A stretch of DNA of 64,000 nt from Porodaedalea pini. Lineage: Eukaryota; Basidiomycota; Agaricomycetes; Hymenochaetales; Hymenochaetaceae. A model generated the notes under the pieces. It was not told the DNA's origin. It saw nothing but the letters and a program-made list of their open reading frames with translations, and made no database searches. Shown in pieces: positions 35,207-47,209 of this stretch. How positions within the stretch are numbered: the stretch's first letter is position 1; every line of letters begins with the position of its first letter. The position numbers and the translations under genes are program-made. Location of the stretch: assembly GCA_002794775.1 (NCBI GenBank), contig NBAY01000002.1:1550001-1614000 (forward strand), in the 5' to 3' direction.

Positions 35207-35623
35207 TAAGACTAGGGACGGTGCATTATGTCCGTTCTCTCAAAGTTTGTACGGGCGTTGTACAAGTGTTTCTTTATGCTCTCCGTCCTGTTTTCCTCGG
35301 CTCCCTGTTCGTGTACGGCGTGCTTTATCGCGTTGCGTCCTTGTCCATGTACTCAATGTTGATCTCTCCGGAAACTAACTATCTATGTATGGCTAACGAT
35401 CTGTGCCATTTGATATTGTTTAGTTATTATCTGTGCTTCTTGCTATCTTAGTATCTATTTTTTTGCAATATTGATGAACCAATAGTTGTAAACCGCTGCA
35501 AGGAGTATGACTATGAATTCTCACGCCACCGGCTCTCGTGACTATGCAAGTTGGAAGTTGGAACCGACACGGCTGAGGCTGAATCCTTTCCATTGACTAA
35601 CATAATCCTTTCCCCCATGCAAC
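35207..35623. other. Intergenic region
   Basis: 417 bp between two plus-strand genes, holding the 3' UTR of the transcription factor and the promoter of the remodeler. Nothing else is supported. Confidence 0.4.
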
Positions 35624-38600
35624 ATGGCGGACGGCTCCGATGATCCGGCTTTGCTTTTTACGCCAGTAAGGAGCACGTTGAGCTCGAGACACTCGGACGC
35701 GATGGACAAAACGCCTCCGTTAACGTCTCTGTCTCCTGACGCGCCGACGCGTCGCGAGGACGCGAACGACACGCGTTTTTACGTGGATATCCCAAAGTTG
35801 AGCAAAGATGAACTAGCCAAATATCATCCACTAGAGCTTCTGAACTATGATACGGAGTCTGATTCCGAGGTCATGTCGAAAGTGGAAGAAATAGAGGGCG
35901 AACACCGGATAGGTAACAAGCGCTTTCTTTTTGCGCGCTACGGAGACGGTCTTCTTCGTCGGGTATGTGTGAACACTCTGCTCGCAAACCAGACTCTAAC
36001 TATGGTATCAGAAAGAGGATTGGGAGTTCAGGAGCAGCTTTCCAGAACTTTATGACGATTACAGTACGCATACCGTTCTAGCCCGGCTTACGCTTATTGC
36101 TGACTCTGTCCACAGCGAGGAAAAAGGAAGAGGGCAAGATAGCTCCTTTCGATCCGTCCTCTATTCGCATTCACCCGAAGCACCGCATTCGACTCGTTAT
36201 CAATCTTCAGAAGCGCAAACCCGGATTCTCAAAAGACAAGGACTACGTCAGCGACTCGGAGTCCTCTGAAGAAGCTGAAGAAGCGACTGATAGCGAGGAG
36301 GATGGAGAGGCGTATGTGCGTCGTGGCACTAGGGCATCTAAGCGCCAAGCGAGCAAGCATATAAGGGCCCTTCCATACAGCCCAAGGACTACTAGGACAA
36401 GGAGAGGTGGCCGGACTGGCTCCATTAGCATTGACGAAGATAACTCAGAGTCGGAGCAAGATCTTCCTCATCGACGAAGTTCTCGGACTACGAAGAAGAA
36501 ATCTTATGCAGTCCGTGATGACAGTGACTATGAGAACGAACTTGAGGAACCAAGTGACTATGAGGACAGCCGTTCCAGCCATAGATCGAAACGAGCTACC
36601 AAGAGGAAAGGCCCGAAACCTGCGTATGGCCGAATTCGTAAAGTTGATGATCTGTACGACTCAGATCCGGATACTGCCGTTCTTCGAGCTCATCGTGATG
36701 AATGCGAGAAGTGTCATCGAGTTCCTGCCCACATCCTTTTGAAGAAGCTAGGGAAGAAGACAAAGAAAAGGAAGAAGGATGATGACGGTCTGTCCGAAAA
36801 CGACGAAGAATTCTTCAATAAACTTGGAGGATGGGTTAGATGGTTAGTCTTGTTTTCCCGTTCCCAGACGAGTTCTGACGTATTTCATCAGTCTTAAATG
36901 CTGTGTTGCAGCCCATTGGAATTGTCTGGCACGCACTCAGCAAGCTGAGATTGTGAAAGGTGCTCGAGCGAAGGCTGAAGCTGAGCACAATGAAGCTGAC
37001 GGCATTTCTATAAAAATGAAGGATCTCGACATAACCGAAACCACGGAGTTCGTTTGTGGCTCTTGCTCGAAGGGTGGAATCTGCATGATATGTCAAGAAG
37101 TTGTCGTCGAGCCCGAGCAGAAGTCTTATGAACCTATTTCGGTTGCCGTGTCAGATAACGGAATGGACATTGACGATGAATCCCGCAAGAATTCTACCCC
37201 TAAAGCTCGAAGTTCTCTCCTCGGATTAGAGCCAGCTCGTGAACTTTTATTCCGATGCTATACTTGCAAGCGACTGGCTCATTATTCTCATCTTCCGGTT
37301 GAGGATGAGGATCTCACGCCAACAGAGGTGGCTCGGTTTTATCAGAAGGAAAACAGGTGGCAATGTGGTGACTGTGCGTCGTACATATTTCCCCTTGATA
37401 AAATCATTGCTTGGCGTCCCTTCCCTGCAAGCGCAGTCGATCACTATATGGCTTCTCCGGAATCAGCGAACTACAGGGAGAGCTTACCACGCGAATACCT
37501 CGTCAAATGGGTTGGTCGAAGTTTCCGTCGCGTGCAGTGGGTCCCGCATATGTGGCTGGTCGCAACTCATTGGAAGAGACTGAAGAACTTCTATGAGCTC
37601 GGACCGAGGCTTGACATTCTCAAGAGCCCCGCAGACGAGGGCTCTCTTTCAGCCAAAGAAAATATTACTGGGCCGGCTCTCTTCAACACTGAAGACGAGA
37701 CTTCTCGCGCCGCCTCAGCTGAGGCCGAGCATACCAGCAATGAACTGGCTGGGCCACCCTCTCCAATGCCGGATGCTAATTCGAGGATTCCTCCGCTTTG
37801 GAAGACTGTGGACCGTGTTTTAGACGTCTTATTGTGGGCTCCTCGAAAAGCAAATGGGCATGCGCAGAAAAAGGGCAAGCTTTCCAAGCAAACAATAGAA
37901 GATGACGAGGGCAGCGAGGCCGAAGCCGGAGCCGAAGCCGGAGTAGAATATGATGACGCATTAGATTTGGGCGAAGAACCAAGTACCGATGTGACGGAAA
38001 CCATCGACGAGTTTGAAAAGCGTACCGGACAAGAGCTTGGAGAGAAATATATTGGGCGAGTCATTTGGGCGTTCATCAAATGGGATGATCTTCCCTACGA
38101 TGAGTGTACGATTCTTCCGTCTAGCTTCCTAATATCAGTCTAATACATTCAATGTAGCAACCTGGGATTCCCCTCCTCGCCCTGGATCCTTCGGCTATGC
38201 TGACTTTGAACGTGCATTCAGTTACTTTTTGCTCTCTCGAAAGGTTATTGTGAGGAAGAAAACGTTGACTGAGATCGCGAGGTTTGAGGACCGAAGGGGT
38301 TGGAATTCGACAAAGCTCGGGGTTCCTGAGGATGGCAAATACGATATAGGCCAAAAAGAAATTCTCAAACTCATGCCTTTCCAGGTGAGATGGTGCATGA
38401 CGTGATGCAGGAGAAACATTGTTTACTAGCATATTGAAGGTCCAAGGCGTGAACTGGCTATGTAGAAACTGGTTTCATCACCAGCAGGGCATTCTTGCCG
38501 ATGAGATGGGCTTGGTGCGTTTGAGCTGCTCCTTTTTGTGACCACGCGTGCTTACGAGAACCTCAGGGTAAAACGATTCAAATCATTACCTTCTTGGGTT

Positions 38601-41600
38601 TACTCAATGCAAGGATGAAGGCATTCCCATGTTTGGTGGTTGTCCCGAATTCAACGATTACGAATTGGGTACGTGAGTTCGCGCGCTGGGCTCCTGGCCT
38701 ACGCGTGGTCCCTTTCTATGGCGAACAGAAGTCTCGCGAGATTATTAAGAAGTATGAGCTTCAACATCCTGTAGTCGCTTCCGGTACTACGGGTGCAAAG
38801 TACCATATTCTTGTAACGACATACGAGGCAGTGACCAACTCTAAGGACTTCAACTCAGTATTTAAGAAGAACCCCCGCTGGGAAGTGCTTGTCGTCGATG
38901 AGGGGCAGAGGCGTAAGTTTGGATCTCATCAACCTCTTTACTGACACTGATAAGCTTTGTAGTCAAGAGCGATTCATCCTTAATCTTCAAAAAGTTGAAT
39001 GAATTGAATTCTTGCCACCGTATCATTATGACTGGAGTAAGCCAGCGCTGCAACTCTAGTTGTACAGTGAATATGTTTTTGACAAATCCAACTAGACACC
39101 TCTCAATAATAATATTCGCGAGCTATTCAACCTCATGAATTTCCTCGATCCGGACAAATGGAGCGACCTCGAAGCCTTGACAAGAGAGTTCGAGGAACTT
39201 GACGAGGAGCGAGTGAAAGACCTTCATGAACGACTACGACCTTACTTCTTACGTCGCGTCAAAGCAGAAGTACTTGATCTGCCATCTAAGGTGCGTAACA
39301 TTCAACCGTCTCCACTGCTATCAGGGAGTCTGACTGGTTTCTTAAGAACGAAGTTATCGTTCCAATATCCATGGCACCCCTTCAGAAGGAAATTTACAAG
39401 TCTATCCTTAGTAAGTCGTGCTGTGTTGTCATAGATCACCGCCTAAATGTAAAACAAAACTAGGCAAGAATCTAGCAGTCCTGCGTAGCTTGACTGGAAC
39501 ATCGTCCACTCGACTAAACAAATCAGTAATGAAAAGCTCGAATCTGAGGAACATGCTCATGCAGCTTCGAAAGTCAGTCCCACTTGCTTGTTTCTTCTGA
39601 AAGGTCGTGGTTTATCTTCGAACAAGATGTCTGCAGCACCCATATCTCATTGCGGACAACATTGAACCGAAGGAGCTTTCTCCTGCTGATGCCCATCTGA
39701 AACTGATAGATGCTAGTGGAAAATTGCGGTTTCTAAAAATGCTGCTTCCCAAACTCAAAGCTCGAGGGCATCGCGTGTTATTGTTTAGCCAGGTGTGTCT
39801 CCTCTACTCCTTGTCTTGACGGGAACTCATATGAAATAGTTTGTCATTGGTCTGGATATAATGTAAGTCTATAATTGAGTCTCAGGGCCTGCCTCCGGCC
39901 TCACATCATATGAAAGCGAGGATTTCCTACAAGGCGAAGGCTACAAGTTTTTACGTCTGGTTGGTCAAAATAATGTCTTTTGTCTTTTGCGCCTAAGTAA
40001 ATTGTCTTCCAGGACGGCAATACCAAGCAAGCCGATCGGCAGAAAGATATGGACGAATTCAATAAGGAAAATTCCGATGTTTTTATCTATATCTTGTCAA
40101 CTCGTGCGGGCGGTGTCGGTATCAATTTGTGGAGTGCAGATACTGTGATTATATTTGATCCAGACTTCAACCCGCACCAGGTATGTGAGATTGTTCGTCT
40201 GAGGATAACGGGAATTGATGTTTGTTTGTAGGATCTTCAAGTGGGTCTCAGATATGTCTGCTCTGTCTGCTCTGGCGTCTAAACTAATTGGTACGGATAG
40301 GCTATTGCTAGAGCACATCGATATGGCCAGAAAAAAACATGCCTGGTGTTCAAGTTCATGACGAAAGACTCCGCGGAAGGTACGTGTGTTAAACCAGTAT
40401 ATAAATGAGTTCTGAATTTCGCGTTTTATGGCAGAGAAAATCGTGCAAACGGGGAAGAAGAAACTCGTCCTTGACCACCTTATTGTTCAGAAGATGGATG
40501 ATGAAGAAGACTCGGGTGAAGTTCAGTCTATCCTGACTTTCGGTGCGAAGGCACTCTTTGACGAGGGGACTGAAGGCAATCGAGATATCACCTGTAAGCA
40601 TGCATCCCACCTCGCTCCTGTTGCATCTAACGCTCTTGCATCATCAGATTCTGAGAATGATGTCGAAACACTCATTGAGAAGATGGAGACTGAAGAAGAT
40701 AAGAAAGCGATAGCAGAAACGTCGAACAATGCATTTTCCTTCGCGAAGGTTTGGTCTGCGCATAAAGATGACCTCGACGAGCTTCCGGATGAATTGGATG
40801 ACGACACCCAGGTTGATTCTTGGGCTCAGACACTCCAAAAAATTGCTGCTGGACAAACTCCTGTTGAAGCTCGAGAAGAAGCTGGGCGAGGTGTTCGACG
40901 AAAGGCTGCGTTAATCAAGGTAGGTTTTCTTAAAGAAGAAATATTGAAAATCTCTTATCATGATATTCAACAGAAGAAGTACTTCGAAGGAGGGAGCCCT
41001 GACAAGATCGTGCCGGAAGGGGAGAAAAGGCAGAAGCTTCGTATCTCCGGTAGCTCTGACGACGAGTACAATCTCCCTCAGACTCGGGAGGCAAGCGAGG
41101 CGCCAACGACGGACACCAACGTTACAGAACTCGACCTCGACCTTGACCGGAAGAACCGCAAGCTGGACATAGAAGGTTCAGTTGACACGCCAAAGCCAAA
41201 GCTTAAAAACTGGCCTCCCCTCCGGTCGTCCTCTGTCACCGATACTCAATCAAGGCAGAGTCGAATATTGTGGGCTATGTTCGACCACGCACGCCCCTGG
41301 AGGATGTCTCATGACTGATAATTCTAAGCATCTTGTCGAGTATCGAAAACTCCTGATTCATTCTGACGAAGAATCATACGAAGAATTGGTGAGTGAGTTT
41401 GCATGTTTTGGAAATGATACGTACTAAGCCATGATATAGGCTAAGGCTATAAGGGCAATTGACGAAACGCTGTCGGCGCGAGGCGTATTGCACCTGATTG
41501 CTGGGCAACCGCTCAAACCGCTAAAGAAGCGGAATATCAGTCATTCAACTAAGCTCGCTGTGGGAGCAGATCTTAAAGCTAACTCGTCATCGAACCAACC

Positions 41601-42089
41601 CTTTCATACCTTCTCAAGCCGACCTTCGATTGCCACGGAAGATAAGGATCAGGTGATCAGATGGCGCGAGGTAAAGCTCAGTGATGATGTTGTACAGTCT
41701 AATAGTGGTATGGGGAAAACATCCGTAACACCCACATCTTCTTTAAAACGAAATCCATCACCTATGCTCGAGACTGCTGTCAAGAAAAAGGCGAAGTTAC
41801 GGACCTGCGATATATGCATGAAAGCTCCATATCATCTTCCCGTCCATTGTCCCGTTGTCGCTGAAGGCCCCGAAAGGTTTGTTTTTCTGGGAAAAAAAAA
41901 GAAACCCCCCGATATTCTGACATGTCTTACAGTATATTGAAGGCTATTGTTCGTTTGACGAATGAACGAGGGAGCACGGCTACTTTGACGGCGCTACGCA
42001 GCATTTTGCGTAAGCAAAGAAAAGCGTTGGAGCCTCATGCTCAGCCAGGTGCGGCTCTGCCTGTGGCCTCCACACCGAATGCTCGATGA
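35624..42089 (+). CDS. Mi-2/CHD-type (Mit1-like) SNF2 chromatin remodeling ATPase
   Basis: Large nuclear remodeler. The N-terminus [20 protein letters not shown] has a conserved block ([20 protein letters not shown]). PHD-like Cys clusters follow (CEKCHRVPA...[47 protein letters not shown]). Chromodomain-like parts are [20 protein letters not shown] and [17 protein letters not shown]. The SNF2 core has [13 protein letters not shown] (Walker A), [15 protein letters not shown] (DEGQ instead of DEAH), [13 protein letters not shown], then [11 protein letters not shown] and [10 protein letters not shown]. The C-terminal region carries [17 protein letters not shown] and [17 protein letters not shown]. 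Between about 41176 and 41290 the frame shifts by one. A weak intron (41176-41254, GTTCAG...AAG) would restore it; otherwise it is an indel. By family it would move nucleosomes in heterochromatin silencing. Confidence 0.85.
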
Positions 42090-42446
42090 TTCGATACTCT
42101 TTGGTTGCTCCGTGGTAGTTTGTCTATACAAAATCGCATGGCAGATATACAGTATGAACTAATCTCGTCCTTTGTCCCGCCTCCCGAGTCACGTAGGTCT
42201 CACTATACCTGTTTATTCACCTGTTTTATTCGCACTTCCTGTGAGCAGTTGGATGGCTCCCAATTACCGTAGGCAACCACAACAGTAGTATGTATCAAAG
42301 CGCGTTATTCCTTGATTGCAGACTCTATGAAGAGCAAATACTTTACCAATTGGGGCACGTGGTGTACGGCTATTTCCGAATTGAATATTTCGGTAAGTAC
42401 ACTAGACAGTGACAGTTCTAGTGGACTGAGGTCCTACAGCGCAGAC
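42090..42446. other. Intergenic region
   Basis: 357 bp between the remodeler and the ribosomal protein gene. The uL24m frame is open from about 42312, but a mitochondrial-protein-like start is at 42447. No other feature was seen. Confidence 0.35.
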
Positions 42447-43755
42447 ATGACGAGCGCCAGGCAATTCATCTCGCGCTCGGAGGCACACAAAATTTTCGTC
42501 ACTTCAAAGAGCACGACAAACTTCCGTCATCTGCTGCCTGTTGCAAAGCCTCGCCATATCATTATTCCCAATCCTCTTGACAGGTCCTCGAAGCCAGTTT
42601 TGCCCAAAGACCGAATCAAATGGTGGAATATAGTTCCGGGAGACCAGGTGCGCGTGATGGCGGAGAAGGATGCAAAAATCAGGGAGGTGAAGGGAATCAA
42701 CAAGTTTTCTAATCGGGTGTACATCGAGGGCGACAAAAAGGTTCGTTTATTCCTACTCCTTTGCGCCATTCTTATCACCTTATTGTTGCATACCAGAGAG
42801 ATGATCTCGCTGAAAACGATGTTCGAAGTTTGTATCAAGTACGAAACCCATACAAGAACGTGCATTATTCAGGTCTACAGCTGTTCTTGGGGAATTACGA
42901 TTTCCCGTCATCGCCTGGGTCTTCCGAAACACGAAATCTTCCGTACGTCCGCCTAAGCTCTGGCATCCTGCTCTAAATCTAAGCTTAATTATGCCTTTGT
43001 GCTTCCAGTGTCTTTGCTGTGAGAATCGGGACGTCGGAACCGAGATGGGAAAGTGGACGATGGATCTGGGATCGGTACGCGACTGCGACGAGTCCACGTC
43101 TGCCTACGTGGACACCTGGCTCGCAAGAGCGCCTGCCGATACCGTGGCCAGAACCGGAAAAGCCTGTGGTTCCTAATGGTGTGTGTACAGTGACTTGAAA
43201 GATTTTGTGAACTAAGGGCATCATGACAGCAACCAAATGTGACACTCCAAGTGATATTGTTGCGCAAGTGACTTATTCACCCTCAAAACTTCCACGCCGG
43301 TACTCGACTGCTACTCCGACTTTGCTTAACGAGAAGGCCGACAACTATGTCCGCATGCTGCGTCAGGAAATCTCGTATTCTCAGAATTTTCCGATGGAGC
43401 TATTTCTCGCACGAGAACTATCAAACCCGCATTCCGAGGCAAGAAGCGTCAGCGCTATCTTGCTTCGAAGGCACGTCAACAGGCGCTCTTGAAGGAGTGT
43501 ATAGACGCGGAGCTGAAGAAGCCCATAGAGGGTCGCAACAGGCGGGAAGCTGTCGCGGAAGCCGCGTTCAAATGGCGCGAGCGCGTGCGCTTAGACAGGA
43601 AGGCGGAGTTGAAAAGGAGGTGGATTGCTAGGGGCTTGCAGGCGAGGCTAGAGAGGAGGAAGAGGAGGGCGCAGGAGAAGCTGGATATGGAGAAGAAGAA
43701 GCTAAGAGAGCTTGTTTTGAGAGTAGCGCCGAACCAAGTTATGCCCAGAGCTTGA
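42447..43755 (+). CDS. Mitochondrial large-subunit ribosomal protein uL24m (KOW domain)
   Basis: Exons 42447-42740, 42797-42942, 43009-43178 and 43230-43755. The KOW motif region reads NIVPGDQVRVMAEKDAKIRE and VKGINKFSNRVYIEG, followed by YSGLQLFLGNYDFP and VFAVRIGTSEPRWESGRWIW. The C-terminal part is strongly basic (KKRQRYLASKARQQALLKEC through RLERRKRRAQEKL). The last exon needs a switch between two frames at about 43340-43420 (from LLNEKADNYVRMLRQE to SRTRTIKPAFRGKKRQRY). Total length is one base short of whole codons, consistent with one lost base or an unrecognised intron. It would sit near the exit of the mitoribosome tunnel. The upstream ATG at 42312 is in frame but less likely. Confidence 0.75.
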
Positions 43756-44026
43756 ATGGTGTCGCAAGTTATAGAGCACTGTTTACATTATATTGTCAAA
43801 TAATTCTTCGCATGAAGACCAGTTGTGAGGTTTCTTAGCATCTAAAGTCGAAAGTGCTTTCCGCTCGCCACGTGCTAGATCGAACTTTCTGAGAGAAACT
43901 AGAAGCTGCGCGTCGTACGCGTATAGAATGCTGCTGAACTTCATGAGCTCATGCATTCTTCCTAAGTACCGCTACGAACACCGTCCGAATCCCTCTTCGT
44001 CTAATCAATCTGCTGGCTACAAAAAA

Positions 44027-45170
44027 ATGCCTGAGACGTCGGACTTCCCTGCTCTACCACAGATTACTGGCGATTTGATCTTGGAGACATTCTCTCATAA
44101 ATCGCTCAAACTGGATTACGACCCCGAGATTTCAACAGACAATGAAAGGCTCATCGAGCTGGGCAGAACTATGCTGCAATTTGCGACTACTCGATATCTA
44201 TACGCAAAAAAGCCGATCGTCCCCTCCTCAGACATACCTGTATGCTGCTAGTCATTCTTCAGGACATGCAGAAAAATTTAAACTCTCTTTCATATTCTCC
44301 TCTATTCAATAGGCCCTACGGAATGAAATTTTGACCTCGGAGAACTATGAGACATGGGTGGCTCACTACAATCTACGCCAAAGGCTGCGCTATATTCACA
44401 GTGACGCCTTCGATCTAATGAACCCTGAGGTGAATGACCAAGTTCCTTTATGTTTCGGTAGATTGAAAGGGTGTTATTCTCAACTCGTACAAAACTCAGG
44501 AAAACAGAAATCTTTTCCAGGCTTATGTTGGTGCCGTTGTTTGGCAGTCTGGACCAGTCATAGCGACGAACTGGATTACACGGCTAATCAATCCTGAGGC
44601 CACAATACTTTCTACTACCGACTCGGATGCACTTGAGACTGATGAGCACCGAGCGAATAAGAGGCCACGTGCAGAAGTTCAGGCTGTCCCGCCTGAATCT
44701 CTTCCGCCTCCCGTACCTGCGGGACTGCCGCCGACTTCGACTACAGCTTATACTCCTATTCCGACGTACTACGGCGCAGCCCAGGCTACTAATACAAGCA
44801 CCGCAGCAACTGCGAGTCCAGCAATAGGGCCGCAGGCGGCTCCGAATAAAGCAGCTCCAAAGTCTGTCGCATTTCTCCCTATGTTTAACCAGCGATGCTC
44901 GCAACAGCATCTGCAATTCGAGTATCAGGCAGCGAACCATGCTGCCCCGCATGCTCCGCTTTGGGTGATTAAGTGCTTTGGTGAGTTAAAATTAGTTGCA
45001 TCCGTTTATCATTTCGAGTCAGTAAGGCACAAATTGAACGGATCATTATCTACAGTAAACGGGATACAGAAGGGGAAGGTCAAGGCACGAACAAGCAGGT
45101 CGCTAAAGAGGCTGCAGCAAGAGAGGCGTACTATGCCATGGGATGGGCTGCATACGGACAGCCTGGTTGA
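44027..45170 (+). CDS. RNase III-like plus dsRNA-binding domain protein, predicted non-catalytic (frame break in last exon)
   Basis: Exons 44027-44239, 44313-44429, 44500-44980 and 45056-45170, about 308 aa. The RNase III-like domain shows DNERLIELGRTML where active enzymes have NERLEFLGDS, and NRNLFQAYVGAVVW where they have an Asp and Glu before the A-L/Y-I-G-A motif. All four metal-binding acids appear lost. A Pro/Thr-rich linker follows. The C-terminal dsRBD reads PMFNQRCSQQHLQFEYQAAN, HAPLWVIKCFVNGIQKG, then NKQVAKEAAAREAYYAMGW. At about 45071-45079 a G4 run (aaggggaagg) must gain one G to join QKG to EGQGTNKQV; as written the frame leaves the dsRBD. The fold resembles mL44/mL57-like mitoribosomal proteins as well as Dicer-like factors; the role is unresolved. 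An upstream in-frame ATG lies at 43928. Confidence 0.7.
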
Positions 45171-45701
45171 ATCAGTAAAGGTTCGATCATATTCGATTGG
45201 CTGATCTATCCTCTGATGCGATTAATCAATAGGTAATTAAGTGGTTGAACGGCTCGTGCCTCTAGTGAAAGATGTGCATCTGGCAGAAATGGGTTTTGTA
45301 ACTAGAGAGTGCATCGCGCCCTGGAATCCTTCGAAGAATGAGATCGAGTCATTGCAATTCACAACTTGGAATCTAGAATTCCCGAGGGGGTCACAATCCA
45401 CTTCTCAGGAGACATGACGTATCGTGAAAACTGACAGCAAAATCGCACTCCCAAAGGCATAAGATCGAGATCTGGGCTCGCCTTTCTTCACAGAACAAAG
45501 ATCCAGCAGCTGCAATGATTCATATAGATCAAAAGATCGGTTCATGTGATAGGGAGTCTGCGTATATGGCCGAGTCAAGACTCAGGTACAGCCTCTACTT
45601 CGCCACTGCCTCCCGAGCCAATTAGAACCTCGAAGTTTCTCGCCCGATCAAGTCGGTGCAAGAAATTCGCACAGCCGAAATGTCGCGTCTGACGCCATTT
45701 G
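45171..45701. other. Intergenic region left of the long inverted repeat
   Basis: 531 bp with no convincing ORF. It holds the 3' flank of the RNase III-like gene. Confidence 0.35.
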
Positions 45702-46493
45702 CACGGCAGGAAAATCCGGGGTTTTCCGTGAGGGAGGAGCATATCACAGAGTGTTTAGTGGGCTCATATAATTTCGGCCGGAAAAGCCTTACATGGATTG
45801 TAAATTCTCAATCAATCAAAATGTGCAGAAATTATGCTTTATGTATCTAAAATTGATGGCCATCAAGAAAAGTATTTCTGAACTCAGTGTCTACAATCTA
45901 CTTTGCCAAAGGATAAGATAATTCTGGGATTCTGAATCTCCATTGCCCATAAATAAAGAGAATGGTGGTTATTAGATTTAGAATCTGTAAAGTCTTGGAC
46001 ACAAAGGAAAGAGGCTCATTGGATTTAAAATCCACATAGACTCCTTGCATGAATGGAAGATCTCTCTCAGATTTGGGATCTATGGATCACATGATTAGCA
46101 TATAATCAACTCAGCATAGATCCCAAATCTAAGAGAGATCTTCCATTCATGCAAGGAGTCTATGTGGATTTTAAATCCAATGAGCCTCCTTCCTTTGTGT
46201 CCAAGACTTTACAGATTCTAAATCTAATAACCAGCATTCTCTTTATTTACTGACAATGGAGATTCAGAATCCCAGAATCATCTTATCCTTTGGCAGGGTA
46301 GATTGCAGACACTGAGTTCAGAAATACTTTTCTTGATGGCCATCAATTTTAGATACATAAAACATAATTTCTGAAAAATTTGATTGATTGAGAATTTACA
46401 ATCCATATAAGCTTTTCCGCTGAAATTATATGAGCCCACTAAACACTCTGTGATATGCTCCTCCTCACGGAAAACCCGGATTTTCCTGCCGTG
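45702..46493. repeat. Long inverted repeat (about 380 bp arms, 30 bp spacer)
   Basis: The left arm 45702-46084 (starting cacggcaggaaaatccgg) is the reverse complement of the right arm 46115-46493. Blocks match along the whole length, for example gggatctatg/catagatccc at the centre and aaaatccacatagactcc in both arms. Identity by eye is in the low-to-mid nineties percent. The spacer is 46085-46114. The arms contain no conserved ORF. It may be a foldback/MITE-type element, or a hairpin locus if transcribed. No clear target-site duplication was found. Confidence 0.85.
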
Positions 46494-47209
46494 TTGGCGG
46501 TTTGTGCCAGCAGTACAACTTTTGAACCCTTCTTTCCCTCAGTCGCAAAGTAGACATTTGTTTCCGATGGATAGAAGGAAAGCGCGAGAGCGGAGGTTGT
46601 ATGGTAGACTAAGATAGTATGGCGTCGCACCGCGAAGGTTCACGTGCATACCCCTGGAGCTCACGTAAAGCAACAGCGACGAGAAGTCGCGGACCGAGGA
46701 TTAGTACATAAGGGCTGGAAAGAAGCTGGGGACAGACGGTGATCCTCAGCTCGTCTTCCTTGAATTACCAAATTGAAAGATACGCCAGCTTTTACTCGCT
46801 TTGGGAAGCTATCAGGGCCACATGACAAGCACAGAAGCCTTAGTACAGTAGTATTAGTGACGCTATTTGACTTAGTCGAGGGTATTACGGGGCGAGCTTG
46901 ACAACACTAGTACTGCAATATTAGCCGAAACATATTTATGTCTCGTTTGAAGAGATTATGCGGTATCAGCAGAAGACAGACGATAAAACATCGGAAGATG
47001 CAGACAGCTGTCTTCGACATGAGAATATTAATGGCTGCGCATTGAAGTTCTGATCTTCTGCGAGGTTGTGAAGTTTCCGAATCGGTGACTAATACACCTT
47101 CGCCGAGAGAGGGCACTCACGTGCTCTAAAATCTGTGCGAGCGAGCATTGGATTCTCGTCTCCTGCTACCTCGAACGTCCTCCACCTCAAACGTCCTTTG
47201 CTTCAGACG
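46494..47209. other. Intergenic/promoter region of the RAD5-like gene
   Basis: 716 bp right of the inverted repeat and upstream of the ATG at 47210. No coding exon was identified. The frame is open from 47135, but without an upstream ATG there. Confidence 0.4.

Noticed and set aside
45702..46493. Autonomous DNA transposon with terminal inverted repeats
   Set aside because: The inverted arms fill nearly the whole element and leave a 30-bp loop with no room for a transposase. Only a foldback or non-autonomous element is supported.
47135..47209. Upstream N-terminal extension of the RAD5-like protein
   Set aside because: The open frame there begins with a GTG codon, not ATG; the first ATG in frame is at 47210.
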